64,000 nucleotides of DNA from Caldifermentibacillus hisashii (GTDB lineage: Bacteria > Bacillota > Bacilli > Bacillales > Caldibacillaceae), in assembly GCF_027568575.1 (NCBI RefSeq), contig NZ_JANUVP010000004.1; one strand, given 5' to 3'. Numbering within the stretch: position 1 is the first letter of the stretch; every line of letters starts with the position of its first letter. A model generated the notes under the pieces. That model did no database searches and had not been told where the DNA came from. It saw only the letters and a program-made list of their open reading frames with translations. This document shows, one piece after another, positions 26,917-35,270 of the stretch. The position numbers were made by a program, and so were the translations under genes.

Positions 26917-27052
26917 TTGACAGGGTGGGGGTCGCTGGTTCGAACCGAGTCGAGATCACTACTTTAAAAGGCATATTCATAAGGGTTTATTGTTTTTTTC
27001 TTTATCTTCTTCCCTCCATTTCTATACCCTTTTTGTAAAGTTAGGGTGAAAT
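26917..27052 (+). repeat. Direct repeat copy 2: orphan tRNA-Val 3' half plus flank
   Basis: About 85 percent like copy 1, shifted by 260-261 bases. The T-arm and acceptor have changes (CGAACCGAGTCGAGATC) that break pairing, and there is no 5' half, so it is not a functional tRNA. The 124 bases between the copies match neither copy and contain no gene. The remaining sequence to 27204 is AT-rich leader. Confidence 0.85.
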
Positions 27053-27204
27053 TATTAAGATGAAAACGGATGATACACCTTTTTTTGACCTTTTGTTGTA
27101 AAATATATAAAAGTAATTGAATTCTTCATATTGGGGAAAATCATAATGAAACTTAGCAAATCATCATTTGAAAATTATTTACATTTTTAGGGTGGGACTG
27201 ACCA

Positions 27205-28020
27205 TTGGAACTTATAACCGATAAATTAATACTGATCGCATTGTTTATTTTGATAATTCATTCTATAGAAACCCTTGCATATGCTGTCAGACTTTCAGGT
27301 GCAAGAGTAAAGCTCCTAGCCTCTGGTTTATCTTTATTTAACTCGATGGTCATTATTTCCCGCATGGCAAATATGATGCAACAACCTTTAACAGGCAGTC
27401 TGATTGATACCGCACCAACAGAAAATACATTAGAATTTGTTGGGACCCAATACCGGATTATCATTGGCTCAGCAACATTTGGTACGATATTAGGTATTCT
27501 TTTACTGCCAACATTTGTTGCCATATTTTCGAGAGCTATTATTTCTTTATCAGAGGAAAGAGGTTCTATACCTGCATTAATTAAAAAAGGGTTTACATTC
27601 GAATATATGAAAAGAGGATTAAAGCATATACATTTGCCAAGGTTCACATATTTAAGGGACATCCATTGGAAAAACATACCAAAGAAACTACTGATGATTA
27701 ATATGTTGATTAGTGCTATATATACGGTTGGTGTTTTATCTGCGTTATACGCCGGTTTAATTGTCCCCGAAAGAAAAACAACTGCTGTTATGTCATCTGG
27801 ACTTATAAATGGTGTTGCTACAATTTTACTTACCATATTTATTGATCCAAAGATATCCATACTTGCAGATGACGTGATTAATGAAAAAGGGAGCTATCTT
27901 CATTTAAAAAGTGCATCTATTATGATGGTTCTTTCTCGATTGTTAGGAACTATATTAGCACAATTATTTTTTATTCCCGGAGCAGAATATATTGCTTGGT
28001 TTACCAAATTCATTGCTTGA
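27205..28020 (+). CDS. amj: Lipid II flippase Amj (alternate to MurJ)
   Basis: 271 residues and about six membrane helices, matching the Amj/YdaH (DUF2837) family by its start IHSIETLAYAVRLSGARVKL, the run SLFNSMVIISRMANMMQQPL and the end LSRLLGTILAQLFFIPGAEY. Amj flips lipid-linked peptidoglycan precursors and can replace MurJ. Translation starts at TTG with GGGTGG about 10 bases upstream. In B. subtilis the gene responds to envelope stress through sigma-M; no clear sigma-M promoter was found here. Confidence 0.92.
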   Translation: MELITDKLILIALFILIIHSIETLAYAVRLSGARVKLLASGLSLFNSMVIISRMANMMQQPLTGSLIDTAPTENTLEFVGTQYRIIIGSATFGTILGILLLPTFVAIFSRAIISLSEERGSIPALIKKGFTFEYMKRGLKHIHLPRFTYLRDIHWKNIPKKLLMINMLISAIYTVGVLSALYAGLIVPERKTTAVMSSGLINGVATILLTIFIDPKISILADDVINEKGSYLHLKSASIMMVLSRLLGTILAQLFFIPGAEYIAWFTKFIA

Positions 28021-28148
28021 AAAATAAGAATGTACATTCCTTGAAAAGTAAACAAAAAATAAAAAAGTTTCCATAGGAGAAATATGTTAAAATACAATCC
28101 AATTGTTCATATATTTTTGGGAATATTGATAAATGGAGGAAGAAACAA

Positions 28149-28652
28149 ATGAATAACTATAAGTTTAATGAGTTTATAAATATTGCAAGAAAACTAAATG
28201 ATCTTGATATTATTCCAATGTTAATGGGATCAGTTGGTTTAGAAGTTGTAACAGGAAAAAGCTGGGAATCACAAGATTTAGATATTCACGTACCTGGTGA
28301 TAAAAGGGAATGGGAAGTACCACCTGAATTGTCTATTTTTAAATGGGATGAAATAATGAACGTAATGACATCCATGGGATATAGATTAATTGATTTACAT
28401 GAACATGAATTCTCTAAAGATGGTTTATCGGTAGAGTTTGGTATCATTGACACCTTACCAGAATTTGCAGGAATCCAACTAGAGGAATTAGAAATACATC
28501 AAAGAGAGGATGTAAAATTTTATTTACTAAATCCCAAGCAATATTTATGTGTTTACGAGTCTTCATCTAAAGATAGCTATCGAACAGACAAAAACAATAA
28601 TAAGGATTTTAAAAAGATAGATTTTTTAAAAGGAATTATAAATTATGACTAA
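28149..28652 (+). CDS. Nucleotidyltransferase-fold protein, function unknown
   Basis: 167 residues. The pattern MLMGSVGLEVVTGKSWESQD followed by LDIHV reproduces the nucleotidyltransferase signature (GS, then DxD 15 residues later). A third acidic residue in LSVEFGIID could complete the metal site. The overall size resembles minimal aminoglycoside-adenylyltransferase-like folds. GGAGG precedes the ATG. No partner gene (for example a HEPN toxin) is adjacent. A short stem ACTAGGT/ACCTAGT follows the stop. Confidence 0.65.
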   Translation: MNNYKFNEFINIARKLNDLDIIPMLMGSVGLEVVTGKSWESQDLDIHVPGDKREWEVPPELSIFKWDEIMNVMTSMGYRLIDLHEHEFSKDGLSVEFGIIDTLPEFAGIQLEELEIHQREDVKFYLLNPKQYLCVYESSSKDSYRTDKNNNKDFKKIDFLKGIINYD

Positions 28653-28676
28653 ACTAGGTCTTCAGTACCTAGTTAC

Positions 28677-28790
28677 CACCCAAAAAGCCCTTTCCAAAAA
28701 GACTATCGCTAAATTACAATAAATTGTGTATTGATAAATATAGCTATTACTGTACTTGGCGTAAATCTTTCCATAAAGTCTTTTTGGGTG
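28677..28790. repeat. 114-base segment bounded by 11-base inverted repeats
   Basis: CACCCAAAAAG (28677-28687) and CTTTTTGGGTG (28780-28790) are perfect inverted arms, and similarity continues a few bases inward (TTTCC/GGAAA). It could be a MITE-like element or a long hairpin. No target duplication is obvious. Confidence 0.5.
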
Positions 28791-29311
28791 CTAATCACAA
28801 ACTTTTAAAGGAAGAAAAAAACCTATTCTATTGTAAATATTATGTGTATCACATGGCAGAAAATACTCTAAATACTGTTCGTCTACTTTTTTAATACAAT
28901 GCTCTTTTTGGTGACGAACCCCCTTCTTGTTGGTGTAATGAAAGAAAAGAATGTTTACAATACCACTTTTAACTAATTTTCCATAATTTAACAGTATCGA
29001 TCGTAATTTTGATTCGGGTCAACTAATCCCTACATTAATTTTTTGGTTGCTACTAATTCTCCCCCACCTCCGCACGATTATTTATTGTATAATGTACTGA
29101 AGAGTACCTTATTTTAATGAATGATGCATGCCATTATTTTTGAATTTTTTAGTTGCAATTTTCAATTAACCTTGTTATAATAAAAACACGAACTGTTGTT
29201 CCTTTTATCTGCAAGTAATTAAAACTGAACAAATTGAAAAAAATGTTTTTAGTGGAAGATGAAGAACTATACGGGGATGAATTGGTAAAATTGAGGAAGG
29301 GGATGATATAA
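28791..29311. other. Non-coding interval before coiled-coil gene
   Basis: AT-rich sequence without a plausible open frame on either strand. Nothing recognisable beyond the inverted repeat to its left. Confidence 0.4.
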
Positions 29312-29784
29312 TTGAGCGAGAAATTACTTGAACAAATATTTGAAGAGTTAAAAAATATGAATAACCGAATTGGTGGTCTTGAACAACGACTCAGTGGCTT
29401 TGAACAACGATTCAGTGGTCTTGAACAACGCTTTAATGGCCTTGAACAACGCTTCGGCGATCTTGAAACCGGACAAAAAGATTTAGTAAGACAATTTACC
29501 CATTTTGAAGCTGGACAAAAAGATTTGGTAAGAAAATTTACCCATTTTGAAGCTGGACAAAAAGATTTGGTTAAACAAGTGAACGGTATTGAAATTGAAC
29601 TGAAAGAATTCCGCACAGAAACAAAAACATCACTTAAAGTCATCCAGACCGGGCAACAAGGGACACGTGAAGAGATGACGCAACGTTTTAAAGATACTCT
29701 TAACCGTCTCGAATCAGATATTGCCCTACCTTTCAAAAAACCGCACAACAAGAACTGGAACTCAATCGGATAAAAAACCAATAA
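29312..29784 (+). pseudogene. Coiled-coil repeat protein gene with a C-terminal frameshift
   Basis: Starts at TTG (GGGATGAT upstream) and reads as a continuous coiled coil. Heptads LEQRFSG repeat four times (21-base DNA units, 29378-29461), then 14-residue units GQKDLVRQFTHFEA repeat about 2.5 times (42-base units from 29471). As written the frame ends at 29773 with an unrelated-looking tail (ALPFKKPHNKNWNS). In the frame one base off, the sequence from about 29728 reads TFQKTAQQELELNRIKNQ and stops at 29784. That matches the intact end TYQKTTKNELEIFKLKQN of the paralogue at 51209-51616, so one base was lost near 29723-29730. Confidence 0.75.
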
Positions 29785-30316
29785 AAACTATAACAAAAAC
29801 AATAAAGAAAACAAGTATAAGGCAATTGAACAAATGATAATGAAGGATATATAAACGAAGTTAGAAGATTCCTAAATAGAATTAGCACATTGAAGAAAAA
29901 GTGTTGACCAAAATGAAGAAAAAAATAAACACAAAACTCATGCAAGTACAACTGACAGAAACAACCCCCATCATACTGGCTATTCGATTCGTGGTCAAGA
30001 TGAAACCGGCGCTAAAGCGGTTGCCCTTTCCATAACGTTCATAAACTTTATGAAGAACTTAATTTCGTAAGGGAAGAAATATCCGATCTCGAGGATACTA
30101 TATTTTCAACTGTCAAAAAGCAACAAAATTCAATTAGAAATTAGATTATCCAAAAAAATGTACAACATTCCAATTAAAAAGCAGTTTTAAGGGACTGAGA
30201 AAAAATTTTAGTCCCTTGATAAATTCATCTTCATTCTATGTATTTTTTTTCATCAAGATCTAGTTCTTCCCAAATGCTTTTTGTAATTGTATAACATTTG
30301 TCAAAATCAAAGTCCA
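29785..30316. other. Decayed region between coiled-coil gene and truncated epimerase gene
   Basis: Contains short in-frame scraps, for example LYEELNFVREEISDLEDTIF near 30042-30105 on the plus strand, which looks like part of another coiled-coil protein. On the minus strand 30236-30325 encodes a 29-residue scrap. A hairpin AAGGGACT/AGTCCCTT lies at 30189-30217 without a good T tract. No intact gene. Confidence 0.45.
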
Positions 30317-30973
30317 TCATAAATGAAAATTCAAATATACTTTGTATAGCCTCTCAAAATAACGCTTGTTCCCGGTTGCTTCATATGCCGTCATCATCGC
30401 TTCACATAGATGCATATTGGCATTCTGTCCGCGATAAGGAGATATTTCGGACCAGTCGGCTGAGATTTCATCAAGATAAAGCCCCTCTTTTTCCCTCCAA
30501 AAATAGCGTTCTAATATATCAAATGTATCAGCAATCATAGGAACAGCGGATGATATGCCTGCCTTGGTTGCCATCGCTGCGGCTAACAAAACAAAGGCAT
30601 GACCATATGCTCTTTTCGCTGAATTAGATACGGACCGTCCTTTCAATTTCCAATAATACCCGCCATGCTTGTGATCGCGTTGGTGACTCTGCAAGAATGA
30701 AATGCCGTGCTCCGCCAGTTTCCTGTACGCTTGATCAGGCTTCAATAGCGATGCCACACTGAAAATAAATACAAATCTTGCTTGACCGACAAGCTGTTTC
30801 GTTTCATAATCACAAATTGTTCCGTCATCAAGAAAGCAGTTGATATACCCCCCGAAAACTTTGTCTATACATCGTGGTGCATAAAAGTTCACTGTATCAA
30901 GGATATGCGTTTTAAAAAATTGGCTGATGAAAAATTCGGCAATTTTCGCTCCATCTTCGGTCCCTCCTTCCAT
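30317..30973 (-). pseudogene. AGE-family sugar 2-epimerase, truncated at the C-terminus
   Basis: 218 residues that match only the N-terminal half of the N-acylglucosamine/mannobiose 2-epimerase family (normally near 390-420 residues, an alpha/alpha barrel). Visible are APRCIDKVFGGYINCFLDDG, GQARFVFIFSVAS, HGGYYWKLKGR and GQNANMHLCEAMMTAYEATG. It stops at VYLNFHL where the second half of the barrel should begin, so catalytic histidines of the C-terminal half are missing. The 5' end may also be damaged: the only good ribosome site (AAGGAGGG) serves an ATG in another frame, which one extra A in the GCGAAAATT run would restore. Confidence 0.75.
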
Positions 30974-31093
30974 AAAGTACTTTATGTTGCGAGCCTAATA
31001 AATATGAAAAGAGGAAAATGGTGAACAGAGTATAATTTTTTGTTTCACTACATGCGGTTAATACCTATTTTTTGTAAATTTTTTTTTAAAAGC

Positions 31094-32116
31094 TTATTGG
31101 ATGCTAATCAAAGAGGTATTATCCCAATGACTGGTTAAAAAAACTTTTCCTTTCGTTATTTTAGAAGATTCAACAACATCAATCGCTTTTTTTACTTCCA
31201 ACAGATCATACTTTGAATCTCCCCCTTTCAATGATAACTTTTTATCAGTGACGAGACCTATTAGATGATAAAAAGATTCCTGCCATTTCTCAACCGAGAC
31301 GTTTTGATTCCAATTCCGCAAATGAAAAATATTCGCATTCACTTTTGCTTTATTTACAATATCCGCCCAGTTTACTTGTTTCCCTGATAAAAGACCAATA
31401 GTAATAAATTTCCCATTTGGGCGAACACTTAATGCCAATTCGTCTCCGGATGAACCTCCCACGGAATCAATCGCAGCATCCGCACCCATTCCATTTGTTA
31501 ATTCCATAACGGTTTCATAAAGTGGAAAAGCAGAAGTGTCTATAACATATGACGCGCCAAAATGAAGCAAGTCTTCTGTATATTTTTTATTTCGAGTGAC
31601 TGCAATTATTTGAAAGCCTAAAAGTTTTGATAATTGTACAAAAATATGACCAATTGAAGAGCCACAAGCATTTACGAGTAAAACATCATTGGGCCTTAAT
31701 TTCAAAACTTCCGTACAAATCACCCATGCTGTAATTGGATTAATATACAATTGTGCTGCCGTGAAATCATCAATGGAATCCGGTACGGGTACTGCAAACT
31801 CTGCTGTTGTCTTAACAAGCTCTTGCCAAGTCCCTTCCCCACGTAAAGGCAAAACACGTTTTCCAATAAGACTTTTAGAAACAAAAGGACCTACTTCTTC
31901 TACAATACCAACACCTTCATAACCGGGAATATTCGGTAAAGAAATCCGATGTGAATATGCCCCTCTAATTGGTATTAGATCAGAAGGATTGATAGGGCGA
32001 GCCAACATTCGAACAAGTACTTCTTTTTCTCTAGGTGGTTCAATCTTTTTAGACTCAACTCTTAACACATCTTTTGGATGACCGAATTGATAAAATTTAA
32101 TACAGTTTCCATTCAA
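31094..32116 (-). CDS. Zinc-independent MDR-family oxidoreductase (enoyl thioester reductase/quinone reductase-like)
   Basis: 340 residues. It has a GroES-like N-terminal domain (ARPINPSDLIPIRGAYSHR, NIPGYEGVGIVEEVGP) and a Rossmann domain (VNACGSSIGHIFVQLSKLLG, GADAAIDSVGG). The cysteine zinc ligands of true alcohol dehydrogenases are absent. The branch resembles mitochondrial-type trans-2-enoyl-thioester reductases and quinone reductases; the substrate is unknown. It uses a TTG start 10 bases after GGAGA. Confidence 0.82.
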   Translation of the reverse strand: MNGNCIKFYQFGHPKDVLRVESKKIEPPREKEVLVRMLARPINPSDLIPIRGAYSHRISLPNIPGYEGVGIVEEVGPFVSKSLIGKRVLPLRGEGTWQELVKTTAEFAVPVPDSIDDFTAAQLYINPITAWVICTEVLKLRPNDVLLVNACGSSIGHIFVQLSKLLGFQIIAVTRNKKYTEDLLHFGASYVIDTSAFPLYETVMELTNGMGADAAIDSVGGSSGDELALSVRPNGKFITIGLLSGKQVNWADIVNKAKVNANIFHLRNWNQNVSVEKWQESFYHLIGLVTDKKLSLKGGDSKYDLLEVKKAIDVVESSKITKGKVFLTSHWDNTSLISIQ

Positions 32117-32283
32117 AACTATTAAGTCTCCTTTTCTAATCCAATTTTATTAAAAAAGCTACAACTTAATTCTACCGTTAACATAATTGGACAGCCACTG
32201 GATATAGCAGATTGAGTTCTCGAAACATTCCCTGTTCTTCCCAACATGCTTGTGCGTCTGGATCTTAAGCCCTTAATTTCCAA

Positions 32284-32502
32284 CTAATTTGCCCGTTTTC
32301 GACTTCTTAATGGAACAATTGATAGCACGTTTTTTATTTTAAAAGTACGAATTTGTCTTTTTGTATAGCAATAAGCTTGGAAATGTTCTTCTCCAATTCT
32401 TCTAACTGTAATAATTCTATGTGTTATGATATTTTTTTCGGAAAGGTAAATCATTTCAAGTCTTTCTCCGCTTTTTGCAGCATTCAAAAGTAAAGTTCTC
32501 AT
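32284..32502 (-). CDS. Small WYL-like domain protein
   Basis: 72 residues. The text RLEMIYLSEKNIITHRIITV, EEHFQAYCYTKRQIRTFKIK and NVLSIVPL follows the SH3-like beta pattern of a WYL domain (Y...R.v......a.c..r...R.F...ri). WYL domains bind ligands or nucleic acids in transcription factors, but here no DNA-binding domain is attached. The start is the ATG at 32502 behind GGGTGATAG. Its role is unknown. Confidence 0.65.
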   Translation of the reverse strand: MRTLLLNAAKSGERLEMIYLSEKNIITHRIITVRRIGEEHFQAYCYTKRQIRTFKIKNVLSIVPLRSRKRAN

Positions 32503-32813
32503 CCTATCACCCCACAACGAACCTTTGTTCTTATTATATACCAAACATTAGTTCTAATTCAATACCTAATTTACTTTTTCTCAAATTTTTATTTTGAGTT
32601 GAAATAGTAGTACCACGTTCTATACTCATCTCCGCCTTAACATCCTTACCACCGGCAGAACCATTGAAATATTGGCACCCTATCCCATGCCATCAAGGCA
32701 AATTTTCATGTAAGTGTTTTTTTAATCCAATGAACTTATCATGAACTATCCAATGTTTGGTCATATTAATAAATAGCCACTAGCCTTAGAATCTGCAAAA
32801 GTGAGGGAATAAA
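32503..32813. other. Intergenic region
   Basis: No gene or clear signal seen. It separates the divergent WYL-like and DUF2187 genes and should contain both promoters. Confidence 0.4.
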
Positions 32814-33035
32814 ATGGAACAAGAAACGGTAACAAAGGGGAATCTTGAAGGAAAACGGAAAAAGGCAAAGGAAGGAGACATGGTTGAAGTTAAGCGAGGA
32901 CGTTATAAAGGAAAAAAAGGAGAAGTTCTGATTGTTAAAGAGAACTCTGTCATTATCCAGATTGGAATAAATCCAAAAACAGGCGAGCCAGTTAAAACGG
33001 TTGTCAATCATAAAAACTATAAACGGGTGAAATAA
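32814..33035 (+). CDS. DUF2187 family protein, second copy
   Basis: 73 residues. A lysine-rich lead (GNLEGKRKKAKEGD) is followed by a KOW/SH3-like stretch GRYKGKKGEVLIVKENSVII and the family ending VKTVVNHKNYKRVK. The ending and the ENSVI motif match the YkvS-like protein at 5869-6048, so the two are diverged paralogues. GTGAGGGA is upstream of the ATG. Very basic; nucleic-acid binding is possible but unproven. Confidence 0.82.
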   Translation: MEQETVTKGNLEGKRKKAKEGDMVEVKRGRYKGKKGEVLIVKENSVIIQIGINPKTGEPVKTVVNHKNYKRVK

Positions 33036-33044
33036 TTAATTCTA

Positions 33045-33080
33045 CCTGCCCCATCCGGTATGAATGGGGCAGTGTTTTTT
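33045..33080 (+). terminator. Terminator of the DUF2187 gene
   Basis: CTGCCCCAT pairs with ATGGGGCAG around an 8-base loop, followed by TGTTTTTT. Confidence 0.9.
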
Positions 33081-33294
33081 AGCTGGCCCGAAAACAGGAG
33101 TTCCTGACTTGCCGTAAAAAGTTAAATTACTCCTTCCCCGAACGCCATTTTTTGCAATCTCTTCAAACAAATTTCATTTATTCGCCTTTATGTCCCGGAT
33201 GTTAAAATCAATCTCTTCAAGCATGTTTATGTTTAACTCCTTCACTCGTCTATAAATGTAAAAAAGTCTCCAATCGTTTTAAGCATGTCGGTGA

Positions 33295-34665
33295 TTAATG
33301 TGTTGTTTGTTTTAGTTTTCTTCCAATTAACATCATTGCAAATAAGAATGTCAATATTGCGAGTATAACTAAAAAGAAAAAGACATGATGTAAACTTTCC
33401 GCTAATTGACTACCATGTAATTCTTCACCTAACCATAAACCGGATATGGCAATTCCAATCGTTTGACCAAGATTCCGCATTAAATTAATGGTACCCATCG
33501 CTGCACCACGAAAATTCCACTCTACTGCTGATTGAACGACAACTGTATAAAGCGTACTGGACAGGCCGAAACCAATGCCTAAAATTCCTGTTGTCACCAT
33601 CATCCAAGGAATTGTTGTATTTGCTTGAAAGAATACAAGACCGATACAAGCAAAAATAATCATGGTGCTCCCAATAATCGCTATAGAAGCTACCGATATT
33701 TTTTCAAAAAGTTTGCCGGTTATCATCGCACCAATCATCCATGTGATGGACATCGGCAACATAGCGATTCCGGATAAAGTGGCGTTTAACCCGCTTACCC
33801 CTTGCACCCATAAAGGAATATAAAAGGTGACCGTTACTAAAATAAAGCCAATAAAAAATGAGGCAATATTGGAAACTGTGATAAATCTGTTTTTAAATAA
33901 AGAAAGTGGCAGCATCGGTTCTTTTCCTTTTGCCTCAATAAAAAGAAATAGACACATGAAAACGAGCGAAATGAGCAACCAAAAAAATAAATTCGTTGTC
34001 ATTTGTTTTTCTACTTTTACGATGTTAAGGGCCAACAAAAAAGCCGTCATACTGATTGTAAAAGTAATAATTCCAGCATAATCAATTATTTGTTTTTTCT
34101 TTGATAATTGTTCATGGAGCGCTTGTTGTAAAAGAATTAAAGAAATGATTCCAAACGGTAAGTTCATGAAGAAAATCCAATGCCAAGAAATTGCATCCAC
34201 GATAAAACCGCCGACAATTGGACCAATGACCCCTGAAATGCCCCATACACTACTGATCCATCCTTGAATTTTTGCCCGTTGTTCAAATGAAAAAACATCC
34301 CCAATAATCGTCATTGGAATAGTGGCCAGCGCACCTGCACCAATTCCTTGGATCAACCTAAAAATAACAAGTTGTTCCATAGTTTGTGACAGACCGGATG
34401 AAGTAGATCCAAGTAAAAAAATGACAACTCCAATTTGAAACATAATTTTCCGACCATATAGATCGGCTAATTTTCCAAAAATAGGTGTACTGATGACCGT
34501 GGCCAATAAATAAACAGAGATGACCCAAGTATATAAGCTGCTCCCGCCTAAATCCTCAACAATTTTCGGCATAGCAGTACTAACAATTGTCCCTTCAATG
34601 GCTGTTAAGAAAGTAGCAATAATTAAGGACGTGACAATAATATTCTGTTTGGTTACCCCTTGCAT
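33295..34665 (-). CDS. MFS drug exporter (DHA2 / EmrB-QacA type)
   Basis: 456 residues and about 13-14 hydrophobic helices. The DHA2 N-terminal motif ATFLTAIEGTIVSTAMPKIV and motif A GKLADLYGRKIMF are present, as is motif C near GVIGPIVGGFIVD. Proton-driven export of drugs or other amphipathic compounds is likely. The start is the ATG at 34665 after GGAGAA. A promoter bracketed by an 8-base inverted repeat lies upstream, suggesting control by a dimeric repressor, though none is encoded next to it. Confidence 0.9.
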   Translation of the reverse strand: MQGVTKQNIIVTSLIIATFLTAIEGTIVSTAMPKIVEDLGGSSLYTWVISVYLLATVISTPIFGKLADLYGRKIMFQIGVVIFLLGSTSSGLSQTMEQLVIFRLIQGIGAGALATIPMTIIGDVFSFEQRAKIQGWISSVWGISGVIGPIVGGFIVDAISWHWIFFMNLPFGIISLILLQQALHEQLSKKKQIIDYAGIITFTISMTAFLLALNIVKVEKQMTTNLFFWLLISLVFMCLFLFIEAKGKEPMLPLSLFKNRFITVSNIASFFIGFILVTVTFYIPLWVQGVSGLNATLSGIAMLPMSITWMIGAMITGKLFEKISVASIAIIGSTMIIFACIGLVFFQANTTIPWMMVTTGILGIGFGLSSTLYTVVVQSAVEWNFRGAAMGTINLMRNLGQTIGIAISGLWLGEELHGSQLAESLHHVFFFLVILAILTFLFAMMLIGRKLKQTTH

Positions 34666-34690
34666 AATGAATTCTCCTTTTATTTCCACA

Positions 34691-34728
34691 TTACGTTAGA
34701 TTATACGATAGAATTGGCAGTAACGTAA
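34691..34728 (-). promoter_or_regulatory. MFS exporter promoter flanked by an inverted-repeat operator
   Basis: The half-sites TTACGTTA (34691-34698) and TAACGTAA (34721-34728) are perfect inverted copies. On the minus strand the right half-site contains the likely -35 (TTACGT); 17 bases on is TATAAT, and the left half-site follows directly. A repressor bound here would cover the whole core promoter. Confidence 0.7.
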
Positions 34729-34823
34729 AAGTTTATGTTTAACAATGGGCTAAATTCATTAGTTTTATCATACTATGACTATTTACATAATAGAAGTAAG
34801 TTCATAATTATTTTCAGGTGTAT

Positions 34824-34850
34824 AAAAAAACCACCTGTCTGAAAGGTGGA
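34824..34850 (-). terminator. Terminator downstream of the HesB-like gene
   Basis: On the minus strand CCACCTTTC pairs with CAGGTGG and is followed by TTTTTTTAT. It lies about 130 bases past the HesB-like stop. The stretch between shows no convincing gene. Confidence 0.75.
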
Positions 34851-34979
34851 TTGGTCAGATATACTAACCTTTGGAGGAATGTTTTCATTAGGAAAAACTG
34901 GAGAAATGAAAATCCAGAGGAATACGATTGGATTTATAGATTTTCTTATGTTGCGCCGGTCTGATCTAATCCATATATT

Positions 34980-35270
34980 TTACACTGCTTGTCGAAATTC
35001 CGGCTCTCCTAATTTTTCGTTAAATTCAATAACTAAATCTTTATCATCAAAATACCAAACATCCTCATCCTCAATAAAGAAAATAACACCGTCCTTTTCC
35101 AGTTGAATATTGGAACGTTCAGGTATATCTTTATCCATTCCCAGTGAAAAGCCGCTAATAAAAGAATTAAAACCGCCGTAACGAATATAAAAACGTACAA
35201 AATCTCCCTGATTTAAGGATAACTCTTCTTTGTACCAATTGAAAACTTTTTCAGACATTGTAATTTGCAT
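34980..35270 (-). CDS. HesB/IscA-like protein (YneR-type)
   Basis: 96 residues with the HesB-like fold seen in B. subtilis YneR: VFNWYKEELSLNQGDFVRFY, IRYGGFNSFISGFSLGM, and DGVIFFIEDEDVWYFDDKDL. The three cysteines used by IscA to hold iron-sulfur clusters are missing, so cluster assembly is doubtful. The ATG at 35270 follows GAGGTGATG; the longer upstream frame has no ribosome site. Confidence 0.8.
   Translation of the reverse strand: MQITMSEKVFNWYKEELSLNQGDFVRFYIRYGGFNSFISGFSLGMDKDIPERSNIQLEKDGVIFFIEDEDVWYFDDKDLVIEFNEKLGEPEFRQAV

Noticed and set aside
26490..26980. Minus-strand frames of 76 and 86 residues
   Set aside because: They run through the tRNA-Val gene and its duplicate, and share sequence only because of that duplication.
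27258..27860. 200-residue minus-strand frame
   Set aside because: Fully antisense to amj, whose family identity is clear; no ribosome site.
29378..29554. CRISPR-like tandem repeats
   Set aside because: The repeats are contiguous coding units of 21 and 42 bases with no spacers. No CRISPR array was seen anywhere in the window.
29149..29781. 210-residue minus-strand frame with Cys/Pro/Ser repeats
   Set aside because: It is antisense to the repetitive coiled-coil gene; the repeats in DNA create the long frame.
34846..35106. 86-residue plus-strand frame
   Set aside because: Overlaps the HesB-like gene on the other strand and begins next to a terminator; no family resemblance.
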